A stretch of 64,000 nt of DNA from Leptasterias polaris (GCA_037783415.1 JAZGTN010000068.1:186001-250000); one strand, 5' to 3'. Counted from the first letter of the stretch, positions 35,234-48,820 are shown. Notes: generated by a model from the letters alone, not told the origin. Translations and numbers: made by a program.

Positions 35234-37857
35234 TTAAGCATTGTCCAGTCTTATTTGTTGCTCAATGCTCCTTTTGAGTCTCTCCCAGTCAACAGCTCCA
35301 GTTGCATCAAGATGGGTATGGGTATTGAGGAAGATAGGGAGCTCAGTGTCTTCTCTTAGAACAGGGATCAGCAACTTCTTTTGTTCAATTGCCATAAGCA
35401 TGCTGTTGTTGCATCCTGTGCGAAATCTGCTGTAATGACTATGACGATACACGCACTGTTCGCTATGCTGTCTGTGTAGTTAGCAAGCTTCGTTTTACCA
35501 ATCGTGAAATCACGATCTTTGATGCATCCTTTCAGATTACTCTCCTCAAGCTCCCCCAACAGGCATCGAAATACCCACTCAGACGCACTGCTGCTGTGTA
35601 AGACGAAGAAGTCATTCAGAAGGTGGCGGTTCAAAGCCTTTTCAGGTGCTGATCTGATGGGTTTGTTTGAGGCATCCTCGGATGTCCATTCTTGAGACGA
35701 CGATATTAAGTTAACGAACTTCGTGATGCCGGTTTTGAGATTCACCGTCAATTTTATTTGTTTTTCTTCGGATGTTTCGTCGCCACCAAGCTCTAACGCA
35801 GACAAGGAAGCGCTAGTAGATTCAACCTGGACTTTCGGGTGATAGTCTTCAGATGTTAACGTTGTAGTAGTCCCACTTGCTTCTTCAACGACGCTTTGCG
35901 TACGACGCTTAGTATGGGGTGGCTTATATACAGGAGATTTGGCAGCTTCAATGTTGGCATGAGGGTTTCCCTCTTCAGAATTAACCTCAGTTTCCCCACT
36001 TGCTTCTTCGATGACACTTTGCTCATGACGCCTTATATGGGGTGGCTTATACACAGGAGCTTTGGCAGCTTCAATCGGGGCGTGCTGGCGATGATCTTCA
36101 CCAAAATTAACTTGTCTAGTCCCACTAGCTTATTCGTTGACGCTTTGCGGAGGATACATAAGTGGTAGAGGAAGGTGTGATTTTTCATCTCTACGGCTTT
36201 GTTTGGAAGGCCTCTGATCAGGATAAAGGGACGCTTCCTCGATATCTTTAAGTTCTCTCATGTAGTTGTTTTTTTCACAATACTCCACAAAGTCTGCCCA
36301 ATTGGAAGCAAGATGCGAGCGTGCATTCAATGAACCAGACCAGTGCGGACTCTTGGTGTAGATTTTGGCAGCCTTGTGCAGCCAGTAGACCATATCAGCA
36401 AAAAGTGTCCGGAAACTTGAGGGGTGGCCACCAGTCATATCCTTCAAAACATGTGCGTATTCAATCAAAAATAAGGTATTTTCCAGAATTCGAGAGCCAA
36501 TTATTAGAATCTTCACATTCGACAGCCCGCTTGAAACTTCTCAATGCATGTTGGTGTTCACCTAAGGCACAAAGAGACTGACCACGAGTTTTATGGACAT
36601 CAGAACGTTTTTCACCGTCCTGGCATGCGGCAGCTTTTGCGCACATTGTGAGGGCTTGTTGGAGGTACTTCTGTCCGTCGTGTTCCTCTTTGACTCTACC
36701 ATGACAATCGGTTGCCATGTAGTAATACACTTGTGCCAATTCTTGTATGTACATTGGTGTGGAATGACTTTCGGACAGTTTCTCTAAATCATGTTGTGCG
36801 TTTATGAGAAGGGCGTCATACGGTCGGTTTGATCTTTTATGTGTTTGAAATTCTGATAACTTGTTTTTGTAATCTTTAAGGAAGATATGTCCACGAAGAA
36901 ACAAGGCAAAACAGTTGAAGACAGTGTCGTCGAGTTTGATCGACTTGTTTACATACTCTAATGCTTCCTGTAACCGATGGTTATTTAGTAAGAATTTGGC
37001 GTATCTAGCCAACATTTTAGGATCATTCGGAGTGGAGTCTAGAGCTTCCTTAAAACTCGTTATTGGATCGCTTACATAGCATAATAAGTTAGAAGAGACT
37101 GGTATGGAACATTTTGAACTTCCTTGAATGATTTCCCCCAAATGTCGCAAGCTTTCACTCTTCAGGATGTCATCATCTGTGTCTTTAATGTAAATAAAGA
37201 TGTTTGCAGCTTCTTCAAACCATTTTCGAGCTTCATTTTGCATTCCCTGTTTCGATTTTACTTCTTTAAAGATCTTATGACAAGCTATGCCCTTACTTAT
37301 CATCCAATCCTCCCTCTCATCTTGAGTTAACGAGTCTCCAGCCAGTTCAAATGCCTCCTCATAAAGCTCAACTGAGGTTCGGTATCTTTCCGTCGTCACT
37401 GACTCATCGAAAACATCAAACGATTATGCGAAAGCTTGTTCAGCAAGACTACGTGCTCGACGACGTCGGCTTTCCTCCTCTTCGTCCTGGTGGTCGTCGG
37501 GCAGCAACGCAGTTAACTTCTCTTCACAGTTCCGGGACTCTGGAATCCTGTACAAATTGTCGCAGATGTATTTCCGATTTGCCAGCGCGTTCAAATTCTC
37601 GGGGTCTTCCCCGTCAGACAATATTTTGTCAAAGAACGCCAAAGATTCATCGTACTTATCCAGCCGGAAGTGAAGCATTCCAAGTAGGTTTCTGGGGGCA
37701 TGCGCCTCTCTGGTCGATGTTTCTTGAGGTCAAGATACTTTGTTTTCACTTCGATGTGATGCTCGGCTTGTTTGGCGTCGATGTGACATTTGTTCATCGT
37801 CAAAGGAAGAAGATAATGACCGAACGACGGTGCCCTCGACACGGTGGACGCAGCCAT
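35234..37857 (-). pseudogene. TPR-TIR protein gene, broken (IFIT-like TPR region plus TIR domain)
   Basis: An intronless minus-strand gene of about 2.6 kb that would encode about 870 residues. It begins at an ATG at 37855-37857 (MAASTVSRAPSFGHYLLPLT). The N-terminal half is helical TPR sequence: LHFRLDKYDESLAFFDKIL and LARYAKFLLNNHRLQEALEY. A Pro/Glu-rich linker follows with three repeats of about 41 residues (YKPPHxRRxxQSVxEEASG). The C-terminus is a TIR domain: DFFVLHSS, box-2-like RDFTIGK, CIVIVITADF, then LLIPVL and WERLKRSI. Five lesions are visible: a frameshift near 37690 (C-run), TAA at 37424-37426, a frameshift near 36475, TAA at 36130-36132 (where the other linker repeats have Glu) and a frameshift near 35430 within the TIR. 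Everything between them reads cleanly, so inactivation is recent or some lesions are assembly errors. TIR proteins signal in, or carry out, innate immune responses. The ligand is unknown. Confidence 0.8.
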
Positions 37858-37948
37858 TCTATGAACCTAGGAAAGATTGGATGAGGTTGTTTAAACAAAT
37901 GATGCCAAGAGAGGGCGCTTTAACGGAAGGGACTCGGATATGACTATA

Positions 37949-38277
37949 GACCATGTGACCTGTGACATCACATGTTTACAAAAGAGCCACAGAGCCTGGA
38001 CTTCCTGCAGGCACAGTTTGTACACTGCTCAATGGTAGAAAACAATAAATCTTATTTTTTATGGAGATTGCACTGTCTGATTTTTCTTAACTTTTGATAT
38101 GAAGAAAGGGGGGACATCTCAAAAGCTGTACAGCTGTTGCTTTTGTAACTCTCGAATTTATGTGAAAATTATGACACAAAATGTAAATTTTCCCATTGGC
38201 CTGTGTAGTATCTTGCCTGTCAGGAAGTGCATTAGAATGTACAAGGTCACTACTCTGTAAACAAAGGTAACATGGTC
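37949..38277. mobile_element. TA-flanked MITE, 329 bp
   Basis: Inverted ends gaccatgt and acatggtc, flanked by TA (37947-37948 and 38278-38279). It sits 90 bp upstream of the TPR-TIR start. The superfamily is inferred from the TA target. Confidence 0.75.
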
Positions 38278-40650
38278 TATAGTATAGGTGAATAACTGGA
38301 ATGTGTTCTTGCCAGACGTGCTCTGTATAGTTTACAAATTTATAAAGTAAAAAGTAAAAAGTCAAACCAAGTTGCCATTCTGGAGCAGCTCTCTTAACAC
38401 GCCGAGATTGCCCAGAAAGGCCCAAATCCAGTTTGTCCAAATCCCAACCGAGTTATATGCCCGTGGTTTGTTCTTCAAAGCAAGGAAAAATACGTAGCAT
38501 CAGTATATGGAGAAAACCAAATAGTAGTCTTTATCTCCGAACCTGCTGCTAAAATCTAGGATTCGAAAAGTTTTAAACATTCCTAACTTGAACACCGTTA
38601 AATTGGAAAAGTTGCAGCACGGCTTGGCAAGGTAAATTTCCATACTTTTCGTTGTTCTGAAAATGCACACATTTCGGAGAATGTTGATTTATTAAATGAA
38701 ATGAAATGATAGCAGCGACTGTTTAATGTATTGATTATTTTGTTTAGCAAATAGGTTGTAGAAAATCAACTTCAAGATCAACTTGAACGAAATCATTCGT
38801 GGGCTCGAACTTGAAATCATTTTGAAAACGATTTCAAGTGTTCAAAATAAATTATTTCGTTCGAAATCATTTTGTACTCCTCAAAGTCATTTCGAAATCG
38901 AAATCATTTCGTGCACTCGGAACAATTAATTTTGGTAATCAAAATCATTATGAGAAAACAAAATGATTTTTAGAGCTCGATTACCTAAACTTAGAATAGT
39001 TTGAACCGTTAAACATGAAATATGGGCTGTAAAAAACGAAATCCAACACGGCCGCTGGAAATTGTGGTTATTTTGAGTTCCCAAATCGCATTTAATACTA
39101 TTATTTTTATTTTTTTAATTTCTTTCTAAATAAATATTACCAATAATATTCTTAAAACGTGGTTACCAAGATCAATTGAATTGGTTGTCATATTAGGGTC
39201 AACATTTTCCCCACACCAAAATTGTAACAGGTAGACCCTTTTAATTTAAACCAAAAAAATGCAAGGTTACAAAATTGATGGGTAAAATATTAAAGAATAA
39301 TTTTTGCCCCACGTTAATGTTTTCAACCCCAGATATGACAGTAACCACTGTGTTATATTCTGACTCTACCTTTTTTCCCGGGGATTTAATTTGATAGAAA
39401 ATTGGCATTCTTTACAATAGATATTATTTACAAAGTTTAAATTTATTTTTATAACATTGAAAATTGGGTGAGCCTTGCGATGGATAAAAAAAAAATTAAA
39501 ACAATTTTAAAAAATGCCAATAATAATTAGGGCCTAATTGATTTAGTTTTTTGTCTTTTCAAACAATAACGCCTGTGATGTCTCACGTAAAAGTATTAAA
39601 TGCAATATTGTTTTTTTTTATTTGGTTTTTGCAATGATACTTGTTTTGCTTTACAGGCCGAGAAAAACTAAAGAATCGTCAACCAGCCCTTATCATTGTA
39701 ACCTCGGGGTATTAAATTGGTAAGTGGAAAAACTACCCCCTCCCCACGGTGATGATCCATCAGCACCCCAAAAGTGACCCCAGTAATAAAATACAATGTA
39801 ATGATAATGATTATGTCAAAATAAACAAGTTTGCAAAGTTTTGTACCAAATTTTTGACCAAAATTGGCAGAAAAATACAACAAATTGGCCTTTAGGCCTA
39901 ATTGCACATTTTTTTAGATTGTCTTTTACATTTAGTACAGCTAGGTGAAATAAACACATTTTGTGGCAAGTTTCATAAAAATCGCTCGAAAATTTTAATA
40001 ATACGGAGGGGGGCACTATGTGCCCATGTGACTTTCGAATAATGGGAAGTGCCTGACAATACTGCCAAAATTAAATTAATTTCCCCCAGCAAATCTTTAC
40101 CAACAAAATTATATATATACATATATAACCTACCCACATACCTAGTGACTATATCACATTAAATGCAGCCTTAGGACTTGCCTATCCACAGCTTTTAAAT
40201 AAAATTATAATCCTTGTGCTGTTTAATGGTAACTTGGCCTTGAAGTTGAACATGACTGAAATAGTAATTCGGCTAATGCAATGGCAACGAAGTGATTATT
40301 TAGAAATTGTTGTCATGTCTGTTAGTTTAGGGTCAATGTCCATCAAATATACAAGTTTGAACGAAAACCAATTATTTGGCCGTAACAGTCTTTGATATTT
40401 ACAGTGCCTCACTCCAGCTGTGTGTTTTAACAGCTATTTATTGCCTTATTCTTGTAATGAACCAAAAGTTGTCCATTGTTTAAGTAAGTTATGAATTATA
40501 TGAAAAAATGTCAAGAATAATTATTATTTGTGCGAGTATATCATAAATAAAAAAAGGATGTATATTAAATTTACAACATAGCAGAATAGAATAACGATCG
40601 TTGAAATTTGGGCTGTTGTATTTCATTTCGTTAGTCGGCTAATGTACTCA
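38278..40650. other. AT-rich, gene-free stretch
   Basis: At 38735-38990 the words gaaatcatt and cgaaatcattt recur many times on both strands (degenerate simple array). Otherwise no gene, SINE or LINE is recognised. Confidence 0.4.
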
Positions 40651-41635
40651 TATACATGTACAGTCCCTGGAATAAATTTGTGTCGTATTGTTCAATCAAA
40701 CACTCAGTTAATGATTATTTCCCCTTGGTTTCGAATGTAGAACGCACTATTTACATTAGCCAATGTGACCACAAAGGGTATCACGTAGCATGGAACGTTT
40801 ACAGCAGACGCTATTGCGTGCTACCGGAACATCCAGGGAGATGTTTTTAGATTTGGCAAAATCCCAAGTTCATGTATAATGAATGTATAATGTAGCTGTT
40901 TTTTAGTCGAGGAAGCACATAAGATAACTTTACAAAAACGTAGGCCTTTAATTTTTTAGGATATGCAATGAAGTTGTTTGGAGTCTACATACAATTATTT
41001 CCTGAAATATTTTTATTTCCGTTTGTCGTGCACTTATTCTAATGAAATTCTCCACTCCTGTTTCACTTTGATAACAGCTATTTGAACGTTAGAACGCAAG
41101 ATGCCTTCAATACATAAAACAAACAATCAATGAACCCCCCCCCCCAAAAAAAAGTGGGAGGGATAGATTTGTTCATCCTTTGCTGCTCAAACCTAGCCGA
41201 AAAGTGATGGGATAGATTTGTTTATCCCTTGGACCTCAAACATGACAAAACGTGCGTTATATTGCTAACAAATAACTGTATCCATTTTAAAATTATTAGC
41301 CTAGAAAAAATAGATTGAATAGTAAAATCTGGAGCATGTTTTTCACAATTTGGAGGAAAAATTTTTAAAATAAAAATGTGTTGCTTTAAAGTCCTGTTTC
41401 GATTGCATTTTTCGGACTATCTAGAAAGAAAAAAATATATGAAACAATGCAGTTAAATATGGAACCTGTTATTTATAATAGGATTAAAACAATCGAATGG
41501 TTAAAAAAAAACTTAGAAAGGTATACTTTGCCTTTAAGTCCTATTTTGGAAAAGATTATGGAATCGTTTTGTTCGGCAGTAATAACGTCGACAAATTAAG
41601 TAATTAAGGCAAGTAAAGCAATGCAAACAAAAAAT

Positions 41636-41720
41636 AAACAAACAAACAAACAAACAAACAAATAAACAAACCTACAAACAAACAACAAAAACCAGACAAA
41701 CAAACAAACAAACAAACAGC
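41636..41720. repeat. (AAAC)n microsatellite
   Basis: Tetranucleotide repeat aaac with interruptions. The surrounding 40651-41880 holds nothing recognisable apart from short C- and A-runs at 41136. Confidence 0.95.
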
Positions 41721-41884
41721 AATGAAAAACAAGCACTTTTATATAAGTAAAAGTGGATTAAAAAGAACATGTTTCTTGTTGATTTACAACACATTGCGCT
41801 CTTTTCTTGCAAGATCCGATCCAAACATTTCTCAAATAAATCAGGATCCAGTTTAATAAAGCTGATTAGCAAAAAGAAACTGTT

Positions 41885-42155
41885 TGCTTACAAGAAACAG
41901 GTTACCAGCCAAATTAACATGTCGGTTCTGAGTGGTTCCCTGTATTGAGTTTTTGTTTTGGTATTTTTAATTTGCTGAGCAGAAAGATTTTCTTAGCACC
42001 GTTTTCTGCTCAATTTGGTGTGTCCGATTTGCGGCTAGGGCTACGGGACGGCTTACTCGTAGTGTCTCATCACGCGCTGAAGTATGGGATGGGAGAAACA
42101 CCCTAAGCAACAGCCGTAGATAGCTGTAAACGCCAATTCGGATACATCTTAGCTT
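41885..42155. repeat. Two abutting MITE fragments
   Basis: 41885-42010 matches the 17.6 kb family (ggttaccagccaaat, 'cttagcaccgttttctgct'). 42012-42155 matches the ggcggcta family (gcggctagggctacg and 'cgccaattcggatac'). Confidence 0.6.
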
Positions 42156-45100
42156 TTTGAAAATTTACATGAAATGAAAGTTTGCTCAGTAATTTTTTCT
42201 CTTGAGAAGAATTCACCAAGACACAGTCAAAAACGATATAGGCCTACGTTAGTTAAATGCCTTTTATTGTTTTGCTGATTGTAACCAAATTTTTTTCTAG
42301 CAACGACTTGCTTATAAGCTGAATTGAAAAGTGTCTCTGAACGATTGGATAAAGTACGAGGTATACCTTTTGGAGTAAAAATGTGATACATGATATTTTT
42401 TTTTACCAACACCAACCAGACAGCAGGCCAATACTTTCTATTCAAAGTATAACTTTTCAAATTTCACAGTTCGAAAAAATTAGGCCTATGCAAAATAATT
42501 TAAACAATAATATTCACCGGACACTATGTGCCTAATAAATATTTCGTTGTTATTATTTTTTCTTTCTGATTACAGTTGTCATTAATACGTGAAACTTCAC
42601 TTAATTAAAATTTGTTCCAGTGTTGGAAAGCTCATAATCGGATATTCGGTCTTCCCCAAAGGGAGTTATATATACATGTACACGAGCGCTTTGCATCGCT
42701 GCGGTGCGTTGCTTCCAACCTCGTGTGGCATTCCACAGATATAATGAGTTTGTAATCGCTGTCAGCCAGGTTTATTGACAGTGCATTTCATGTTTATTTA
42801 ACTAAGATTCTCAGGAAATGTTGAACATGCCTTTGACAATCTCACTGTGGGGCAGTCACGAGCTGAGCTGGTCCGGGAGGAGGCTAACGATACATCGGGG
42901 GTAATGATTGGTTATGATGAGCCTTTGGTTGGTCGACATGAGTGAAAGAAACATGGCCTCGTTTATCATTACTCAAATAATAATGTCCTTCTCTCAGACT
43001 ACACAAAGAACAAAGTGTTTAACAGTGCACATCAGTTTGAACATATCAATTCATTTAAAATTTATTTTGTAATAATTAGTCCTGTAAGTTGTTTGTAATA
43101 TAGTACATCGAAAATGACATTAAAGTTTATAATGTTAAATATCATGCACGCAGTACAAGTTTACTGCACACTTCATGGGTGAAGAGAACAAAATTCTGTG
43201 TTCTAACAGAACGTCCATTACAAGCTCGCCTTGAATAAAGATCTAAGTCTGCATTCGACTGATCTGGTTTACAAAAGTGACCTTTATAGTGAGGCCCATC
43301 GTACTTAACTTACTAAAGTCACAATAAACAAGTTTATGGCTAAAGGAAACACAAAGTATAAGGTCAAATTCTGCCTTCAAACCAGGGAACAAAATCATCA
43401 GCCGAGATGCACATGCTTCCCATAAACCTTTATGTTGTGTGAAGTAAAATATACAAAGGAGTATCGAGTAATAAAAACCAGAAGGAAAACTGCACCGGGT
43501 AAATTGTAATTCAATTTTGGGTTGAACAACAAAATTTGACTGAAGCGGAGCCCCAACAAATAGACTAGAGACCAGAAGAAACAGAAATTTCAAAAAACGT
43601 ACAAGTGAGCAAAAGTTATGACATCTTGCTTTCAATGATGACGACAGGTGACCCAAAACTCTTGCCGAGTCAAGTTTACAATACGATAATTAAAAGTGTC
43701 GTTTGATTCAAGTGAGTATAAATAATTTATTCACTCCAAACAGTTGTTGACATTTTATGATGTTAAATGCTGCGGGGCTGTTTTGTAGAGCAGATCGTCT
43801 GGCTGGCCAACATGACGGTGGTGTGATTTAAATGCACCATACGACAAGGCCGTAACATCTCGAGGCCGAACCAGCCGCTCACCTTACGATTTAAGGTCAA
43901 ATATAAAGGTCGTGAGATGACAGGAAATTACAAGCTGATACACGACCCGCTACTGTGCTAGAATGTCATATTGCAGGAGCCGAGAAATTGTGGCATTTCA
44001 GGGGGGAAACAAGCCCTGGGCCACGGCGCGACTGGCATGCCTCTCCCTTAGCCATAATCACTCAGAAATTATGCCACGAATGATAGATATGCCGGTTGCT
44101 GGGCGACCTGTGTACAGTGCCTGCGTCTGGCCGCCGCATCTCTCGCCCCTGGGCGACCATTTGGAAGAATCTTAAAGATGCGGCGAAGACATCTCATAGA
44201 GGGGACGAGAGGGGAAGAGAAAAAGCGAGAGAAAGTCCTCAGCGCAGCTGCCTCATGGCCTCCGAGCCGTGGATAAACATCACTAAAGCAAAAACAACAC
44301 GGCACTGTGCATACCTTAGGCCCCGGACGGCCGCTACATTCATCGTGGGAAAATATCAGGCGCGTGCTAAAGTTTCAGACGCAATAAATATTGTGCTAAA
44401 GTGTGTATAGAGCAGCGAGTTCCAGAAGAATCCCAAGTGGTTTTGGCGGGAAACGTGTCTCCACGTGAATAGAAAGTGGTAAATGCAAAGTGACAGCTTG
44501 TGTGAGATACAACGAGGGTGGCTTCCCATTTCTGAAATAAAACAATTTCACACATTTTTTATCCCGAAGAGACTGGTGTCACTTTCATAATACTTTGGTG
44601 GTTTTTTTTGTATAGTTTTTTTTGTATACATTTCCTGTAAGGTCAATTCATATATTTATATGTACATTTTTTGAAAATAAAATTAGCTGTTGCAAACTGC
44701 TTACCATCCAAAGGGACCTATATAGTATAAATACAAAAAATAGTTAGTGGCCTGATGTTTGACCCTATCGTAGTTTTTCTCGAAGGCAAAATCATAATAT
44801 AAAATCTGGTGCATTTAAAACAAATAACACAATATTATTGTGCGTTTTTTTAAATTATTCCCTGCATAAATGGACACTTACTGTGTACTATAAAACGAAC
44901 CGAGGTATCATGGCACTTTGTACGTAATACAATTATGCATTCTGACACAGGAATGAACGAGAAATTTGCAAGGACAGAAAACACTTCACGCAAGGCTCAT
45001 TCTAACTATCATCTGTTTTTATTTTTGCCATCAAAAGCAGACAAATGTCTTTGGGTCCGCGATGATCTTCCAAGATTTAAATAAATCCATTCGCAGAGTA

Positions 45101-45426
45101 TCGGGTTTTGGCAGACGATTATAGGGCAAACTTTTGGCGCGCAATTGACAGCATTTCTGGCAAATGTATTTTGTTGGCCTACTTGTGTAAAGTGATAATG
45201 GATTTTCAATGTGACTGGCTGTAAGTCGCGTGTTCGGTGGATGCAGTAGGTTGCAGGACGCTCTCGGGATTCATGGGTGGAGTTTGGGTGGGGGTAATAT
45301 TTGTTTATAAAAGTTGGTACTATTGAGAAATTAATGGTGTGTTCCACCGAATATGACTTTTATGTCCACTGGTGGACAACTCTGGTTTGTGGAGAGGTGT
45401 GTTGGCAGAAAATTATGTCTTTACGG
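42156..45426. other. Gene-free; contains a GC-richer single-copy island (43780-44480)
   Basis: The island has several open frames on both strands, none with a known domain or splice context. It lacks the repeat signatures seen elsewhere. 42830-42990 is similarly complex (taatgattggttatgatgag). Candidate regulatory DNA; function not shown. Confidence 0.35.
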
Positions 45427-45795
45427 GAGGTTACACCTTTGGTAATTACTCAAAAAATGTAAGACCATAAACAATTACTTAGCAAACTTACTTAGCAAAG
45501 AGTACTGGCCAGTTGATATTATAAAACATTGTTAGAAACGACCTCCTCTGAAGTAATGCAGTTTTAGAGAAAGAGGTCATTAATTGAATCTGAGAAAGGC
45601 TTTAGGCGTGGAGCCTTTCTCAGGCATCTGAAAGCACATAATTCTATGCAATAGGCCCTAAGGGTGTTTTCCTGGAAACGTCGATGACCAATTATTGAGC
45701 CCAAATTTTCACATGTTTGTTATTTGGCATAGGCCTACGTTGGGATACACCAAGTGATGATACTGGTCTTTGACATTTACCAAGTTGAGAGAGGA
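45427..45795 (+). mobile_element. TTAA-type MITE, diverged copy
   Basis: Opens ttacgggaggttacacc and 'tttggtaattactcaaaa'. Hairpin gagaaaggctttagg / ggagcctttctc. It ends 'ggtctttgacatttaccaag'. Confidence 0.8.
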
Positions 45796-46139
45796 AACTT
45801 CGGTACTAACTTCGAGAAGCAAGCAAGTTATGGTTCATTTAAACTGGGAAACAAGAACACATTGATATAGGCCTATTGTCAGAGCATGGCAACTTGACAA
45901 GAGCACGGGTACGACGGATTCTTTTGAGAGTGACATAACTTATGTATGTCCTCACGAATTGCTAACTGGTACCACAACAATTTGAGAACATAAAAAATAA
46001 GGAATCTGAAATTGCAAGGAAAAATAGTCTGGCCCTCGTAGTGTTAATTTATTGCTCGGCCTCTTCATACATAGAGTACACACACAAGGAGCCAAACCTA
46101 AATTAGACTCAAAGCACATTGTTTACGTCCTCACACACC

Positions 46140-46335
46140 TTGTCTGGGCTACCGTCTGGGCCCAGAGCTTCAGCAGCAACAATTTTCTGCTTATAGCCGA
46201 AATGAGCAGGTTACCAGTCACAAATCGAACATGTGACAGTATTTTGGCTGGTTTCCGTAATTCTGGTAAGCATACTTTTGTTTGTGCTCAGCTAATTTTT
46301 GTGCTTAAGCAGCTCTATGAAATTGGGCTGTCGCT
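46140..46335. repeat. Fragment of the 17.6 kb MITE family
   Basis: Contains 'gagcaggttaccagtcaca', 'ttctggtaagcatactttt' and 'gcttaagcagctctatgaaa', ending in ttgggc. The longer open frame over it is accidental. Confidence 0.65.
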
Positions 46336-46732
46336 ATTGAAGGGTATTCTTGGTTTCGCACATTTCGTTTTGATACAAAATAAGCCGGAAGTCGGTGGTC
46401 AATGTATCTCATTTATTGTTCGTCAAAATCTTATTTTATGTTTAATACGTCGTGCTTTGTGTAGTTATCCATCGTCAACATCTCTAATTGTGTGAGTCGT
46501 TTACCATTAGAGATACTTCATTTCAAGACAAGATACTCATTTTGCAAACATCACATGAAACCCAGATGCTGAAATACGCCAAAGTCTTGCATTGGTACAA
46601 TTTATAATTATAAACATTAAGTTGTAGTCCAAACGGCGGCTAGATAGAGGATTTTATGTTTTGAATACACGCACTTTATGTTTTGAATACACGCACTGCG
46701 TGACATGCCCCAAATAAAGAAAGCAGAAAGCC

Positions 46733-46870
46733 ACGTTCGAATTGGCGGCTATGGCTACGGTAGGACTGGCTGGATCGCCGCGTCATCCGGTGTTGAATTA
46801 AGGGACCTCCTATAGTGACACCCTTGACAACAGTCGTAGCCGAAGATGTAGCCGCCAATTCGGATACGGC
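46733..46870. mobile_element. MITE of the cgaattggcggcta family
   Basis: Inverted ends 'gttcgaattggcggctatgg' and 'tagccgccaattcggatac'. About 140 bp. Confidence 0.75.
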
Positions 46871-48339
46871 CGAAGTCATGTTCTTACTTTGGTACAAAAG
46901 AGAACCCCACTAAACTTTAACATTAAAGAGGTCCCGTGTCTGTTTAAATTGAGGATGATTTTCTACACTGTTCACTATTCCCACAATAATTAACCTCTGC
47001 GTTACATTTAGTTTTCCAAAATGTGAATTTTCAATTTGAATTGGAGCATCCATCTTTCCTCTGCCTCCCTATCGTTAAAATTAAATTTTACCCTGATCAC
47101 CTCTTCTATAATTTCGGGTGTATTTTAATAAGTGGTTCTGGGTTGGGAACCCTAGGATGGAAACGACACCTCCGAGGTGAGCTAAACAAGGCCATACGTG
47201 AACAATTTTTAACACCCTGTGTTCTCAACTGTGCTTTGCAATAGGCCTACCTGTATTTCAGTAGGTGTCGCAATGTGCAATAGACACAGTGTGCTTCAGG
47301 GTTTTTTTTTGTAGGTCGACAGCTTCTTCCGCACCATATAAGGAAACTTGAAACTAAAATGCAAGATGGTTGCCTATCGTCGATACCGGTATGTCATTTT
47401 GAGTTTCTCTCATACAGACCTATATAGATTTATAAAAGGCTATAGGTGACAAGGGTTGCCAGTTCGACCTGTCCTGGATTAACCATTAACCTCAGCTATA
47501 TCTGGGATATAGAAATCTGTAAAAAGGATTTACGGTTAAATTTAGGTTTTGGGCTTTTGTGAAACTCGATACCCATCTCCCAGTGGGGATTGTGTGTGGT
47601 ACCTGCTGCACGGGGCCTGGGCACACGCCACACGCTCCCGCGCCGGTTTTGATGGGTCGCCTTAAAAGAAGCCGCTTAGTCGCATACCAGCCAATTACGG
47701 GCGACTTTCTCGTCGTAAATCACAATCATTATCCGAGTGATGACTCCGCATTCCACGGAGCTTCTCAAGCAGACTTCACGCTGTCATCTCGCCAGACTCT
47801 GCCCCCGTAAATCGTGGCTTCAAGTCTACCCGAGTGATCTCCCGATTTAATCCGCCAACTTCTGACTGACGAACAGCTGTCAGCGTTGTTTGATACAACT
47901 CGCAGGCAACTTGGCAATTCGTCTCAATCAGAGCGTTGACGTGTATGCAATGCGTTCCCCCGGGGGTAGACAGGGCACCGTGCCAGTCAGTGCACCAGTC
48001 AAGTCAAAATGCCACTCGCCATAAAAACACTGCCAAAATCCCACCATCGTATTGCTTCGTCAAGGGGATATTACGGAGATGTTTTGAATGTGTAGATTTT
48101 GGGTCAGTATACCGGTGGATAAAAGCTCAAGCAAATATTTGGAATGTCTGGACTAACTGGGAAGAAGGAATCATTTTGTCTGTGAGATAGATGATCCAAG
48201 CGATGCTGGTCTATCTATTTTGATGATGGATGAAAGGCTTTTAATCTCGATTGCTTTTGAATAAGAGTATTATCCATCATTTTTAAAACCTAAATTCTAT
48301 AGAGCAGACCTACTGAATAAGTTCAAATTTTAAACGTAG
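46871..48339. other. Gene-free; contains a GC-richer island (47560-48060)
   Basis: The island is non-repetitive by eye and has no recognisable protein. It contains homeobox-like taat and E-box cagctg words, which are too short to be evidence on their own. Confidence 0.35.
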
Positions 48340-48820
48340 GGTCATACTTCGCTATAATTAGGCCTACTCCGAAAAAATTAGGCCTACTCCGAAAAAGTGT
48401 AGTTCTTATCCGAAAGTCTACTATATGAATATGGATAAGGGTATAGTGAGCATCGTGTGAAATTCTGTCGTCTGAAGCGGCCCTGTTTTCTTTGAAATTT
48501 AAAAAAAGTTTATCAAAAATTGTGAATCTCCAAAGGTCGCCTTTAGGTGACTTTTGAAGATTTAAATTTCTTTTGTGTGCGTTTGTGAATGATGCGGCCG
48601 GAGATGCGGTTTAGGGCCACTGTCATCACCTTGGTAAACGAGGATGAATTTAATGTTCTCGGAAAATACAGTAAAAGTTTGTTTCTGTTTTCTTATCAAG
48701 TAGGCAATGTATTCATCTGAAACTTACACCGGTGACTTTTAATGTGTCTTTATTGATAATTTGTCCTATAAATCAGCATTCGTTGACAAAAACCAATCTA
48801 TGATCTACCTTTAAGGGCCT
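48340..48820. repeat. Dispersed repeat, copy 2, with a small tandem duplication
   Basis: Related to 18360-18745. It includes a 20-bp tandem duplication, ttaggcctactccgaaaaa, at 48358-48398. Confidence 0.5.

Noticed and set aside
43243..43656. 137-codon minus-strand open frame
   Set aside because: Hydrophobic but without a recognisable domain; probably chance in AT-rich DNA.
46052..46495. 147-codon plus-strand open frame
   Set aside because: It runs through a MITE fragment of the 17.6 kb family; the coding look is accidental.
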